In this document: piece by piece, positions 38,101 through 39,038 of the stretch | Position numbering within the stretch: position 1 is the first letter of the stretch | Layout of the letters: each line of letters starts with the position of its first letter | Assembly (NCBI GenBank): GCA_028223395.1 | Contig: JAOIUG010000012.1 | Span: forward strand, 1 to 39,038 | Length of the DNA: 39,038 nt | From: Shewanella sp. | Lineage (GTDB): Bacteria; Pseudomonadota; Gammaproteobacteria; Enterobacterales; Shewanellaceae | Direction of reading: 5' to 3' | Made by a program: the position numbers and the translations under genes | The notes under the pieces: model-generated | Databases searched by the model: none | Seen by the model: the letters and a program-made list of their open reading frames with translations, nothing else | Told to the model about the DNA's origin: nothing

Positions 38101-39038
38101 CGGCCATTACGCAAGGCAACCTCCTCGGCTCGCCATGTGATTTCAGCTTTATCAGGCCTTGCAATGGCGCTTGGGTTTTCTACCGTGATCATCACTTGAT
38201 CTGAAGCTGCTAATTGACCATCGTCAACCGTGTAGCTCAGTAAGTAGTTCCCAATAGTATTAACACTAAAGCTTGGAGAAGCTGCCGTTGCATCACTAAA
38301 CACAACGGTTTGAGGTCCTGAGACTTGACGCCAAAAATGTGTAATTGGGGTTGATTTTCCATCGTCGGTAAAACTCGATTGTAGTGTTACCGTGCTCGGC
38401 ACCGTCACAGTTTGATCGCGCCCAGCATTGGCCACAGGAGGTTGGTTAGCTTGCTCCGCATTAACCGTGATAACCACATCATCGCTACTGGAAAATTCTG
38501 CATCGTTAACAGTAAAGCGTAATGTATAGCGACCCGCAGTATCAAAACGAACCTCCGTAATGGCGGCATCATCATGGGTAAAGCTCGCCAGACCTGGGCC
38601 TGAAAGCATCGACCACTGCTCAGTTAACGGACCTGATAAACCATCATCACTGACACTCGCTGTTAATGTTGCCGATGACGTTAGCGCAATGGATTGATCT
38701 ATTCCTGCATTCACAATAGGGGCTTGATTAACAGCCTCCCCCGTCACCGTTACGTGCTGAATATTACTGACGCTACATGATGTGGCTGTCACATCGAGAT
38801 CGCAAAGCTTGACTTGGTAACGATAATCCCCAGCCGAAGGTTGCTGTACATTGAACTGGCCTGTTTGCGCATTTTGGCCGTGTGCCGTGATTGACGCACT
38901 GTGAATAACACGATTGTTTTCTAGTAACTGCCATGTCGTCCCATTATTGCCCCACCACATGTCCCACTTAATGGTGTAACTGGCTGGAGCATCATAACGC
39001 GCTTCCATCCACTCAATGGCTGGCACTCCTGGCGCTGC
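35172..39038 (-). CDS. Large secreted GH19-like chitinase with unassigned central domain (partial)
   Basis: The frame is open to the window edge, so the 5' end is missing; at least 1,288 codons are seen (numbers below count from the internal GTG at 39026). Domains in order are: a ChiA-N-like fibronectin fold (to about 97, opening AAPGVPAIEWMEARY); two PKD-like domains (about 98-190 and 194-284, each starting with NQ.P...NAG.DQ); a second ChiA-N-like fold (about 288-390); a Gly-rich linker; a central region of about 540 residues (about 410-950) that I cannot assign; and a C-terminal GH19-like lysozyme-fold domain (about 955-1284). GH19 marks are AAFLAQSMKETI (candidate catalytic Glu977), WWGRGVIQTTGRLNFG (1124-1139) and a late NPQL...AGLFFWM. 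The AAPG start matches mature Serratia ChiA, so only a signal peptide may lie outside the window. Confidence 0.85.
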   Translation of the reverse strand, partial: AAPGVPAIEWMEARYDAPASYTIKWDMWWGNNGTTWQLLENNRVIHSASITAHGQNAQTGQFNVQQPSAGDYRYQVKLCDLDVTATSCSVSNIQHVTVTGEAVNQAPIVNAGIDQSIALTSSATLTASVSDDGLSGPLTEQWSMLSGPGLASFTHDDAAITEVRFDTAGRYTLRFTVNDAEFSSSDDVVITVNAEQANQPPVANAGRDQTVTVPSTVTLQSSFTDDGKSTPITHFWRQVSGPQTVVFSDATAASPSFSVNTIGNYLLSYTVDDGQLAASDQVMITVENPSAIARPDKAEITWRAEEVALRNGRAEIAITWKKYSGISGTSWSLLQNNIDVYSADILPNGNNLQTATTQVNVTQAGSYQYVVRLCNGVATEKVCSQSNAFVVNVTGGGNGGGGTPSKCLSESAEPCLPNRADPVELAVKGWPRYLAMGSITDNNLALNQSFSNAKLDAIFKYSGDGMGDRGRVIEPTVALQTINQARQIEALSGENVMPTMVVYTANASGGGVAAEDITDYNHLVMHYQNLIRLAASIQAHKDNQHPHPASLILNADLFGEWQKSQETEFKAAFGDSNGWTFIAVKKALKEAINKEMNYSLNHSNGGTVSLNTLYDLQQLKAEVDTALDDNIKGWVQSQNFIIKRFSPDVSFSWLVNLWSPGSANWVHKNYSGQQAIWNSAAMSVAKFIDWIGAYDNTPYRPDYLTFDKYERDGFSPIGRANYAFGAKEWQNLLSYVKQITDHIDTPAMLWQIPGGHMATEGESIGNYDLQNSASSAGTFFMGDSNIARQVSNIRSEILNIALNPVVYEGASSVRALLNQSSDYDWGQSQLRQSAYSNVFSILWGGGSTTAVVPINTNGRGDNNWLSDKIVNYKTQGKIPLYHAQSATQTQPLTAIAQLNTDLIGVASQMDNEVFLYETPESTWIPSTTYKWADFLAALNPMHNSGIGDVTFWLTDPTADDATNIQYAKVAIAAFLAQSMKETIQYNACDENNWSINTGDPVNYPLSSACGQLGQVYADYGTNAQGNDNPYSCPRNDKMEISAQTHANWYGAPAPLFTAPDAVLQERGLLVNGHVGRWDFQTHCEVSPAEIDANAQVYQREECQAYVGQKAGKFVWDGSAGKSLQGCGWWGRGVIQTTGRLNFGKLNHFIGRSHVATDKVGSVVDGIVVKAAPNNPLYADLDLCSNPQLICSTQKHKEIKWIAGLFFWMNEVQGYNDIGGPYASWNYHEQLKAYVEGGLQGNKFIDDVSGIVNRGCPDSACPGNGSVDGVSGRRDNFVKALKVMGLNPK

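Overview
The window reads as chromosomal DNA of a marine or aquatic gammaproteobacterium, most probably Shewanella. The evidence is the run thiI, pomB, pomA / xseB, ispA, dxs / grpE / nadK, lldP, dld-II. As I remember it, this is the Shewanella oneidensis order around dxs and the lactate genes. Sodium-type flagellar stators (PomAB) and the two-Fe-S-cluster D-lactate dehydrogenase Dld-II fit the same assignment. No phage, insertion sequence or CRISPR array was seen.

Layout. Positions 1-2088 hold a small exported protein and thiI (tRNA thiolation and thiazole synthesis). Positions 2089-3799 hold the stator operon pomA-pomB on the minus strand. Positions 4164-7301 are the operon xseB-ispA-dxs, which covers the first step of the MEP pathway and farnesyl diphosphate synthesis. 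Heat-shock grpE and NAD kinase diverge from a short region that carries a textbook sigma-32 promoter for grpE. A 711-base control region with a perfect CRP site precedes lldP-dld-II (lactate uptake and D-lactate oxidation). Positions 14223-17955 form a sugar cassette: a FucP/GluP-type permease diverges from an AGE-family mannose-type isomerase that overlaps a fructokinase, together a likely route from mannose or a related sugar to fructose-6-phosphate.

Positions 17956-26900 are a looser stretch of single genes: a COG0523 metal-chaperone GTPase, a frameshifted short-chain dehydrogenase, an SPFH/band-7 membrane protein, an NfsB-type nitroreductase, a lipoprotein M13 metallopeptidase, and three small unknown proteins. 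Gaps here are long and contain some gene-like debris.

Positions 26901-35157 hold the conserved informational block: tRNA-Ser(GCT), tRNA-Arg(ACG), tRNA-Arg(ACG), tRNA-Ser(GCT), csrA, alaS and recA on the minus strand, then mutS on the plus strand. The recA promoter contains a consensus LexA box. recX is missing between recA and alaS. In S. oneidensis the dxs/lldP and recA/csrA blocks lie far apart as I remember it, so their closeness here suggests a rearranged chromosome.

The window ends inside a very large secreted protein on the minus strand (35172 to beyond 39038). It has two ChiA-N-like domains flanking two PKD-like domains, a central region of about 540 residues that I cannot assign, and a C-terminal GH19 chitinase-like domain. 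The unassigned centre is the most interesting unexplained item in the window.
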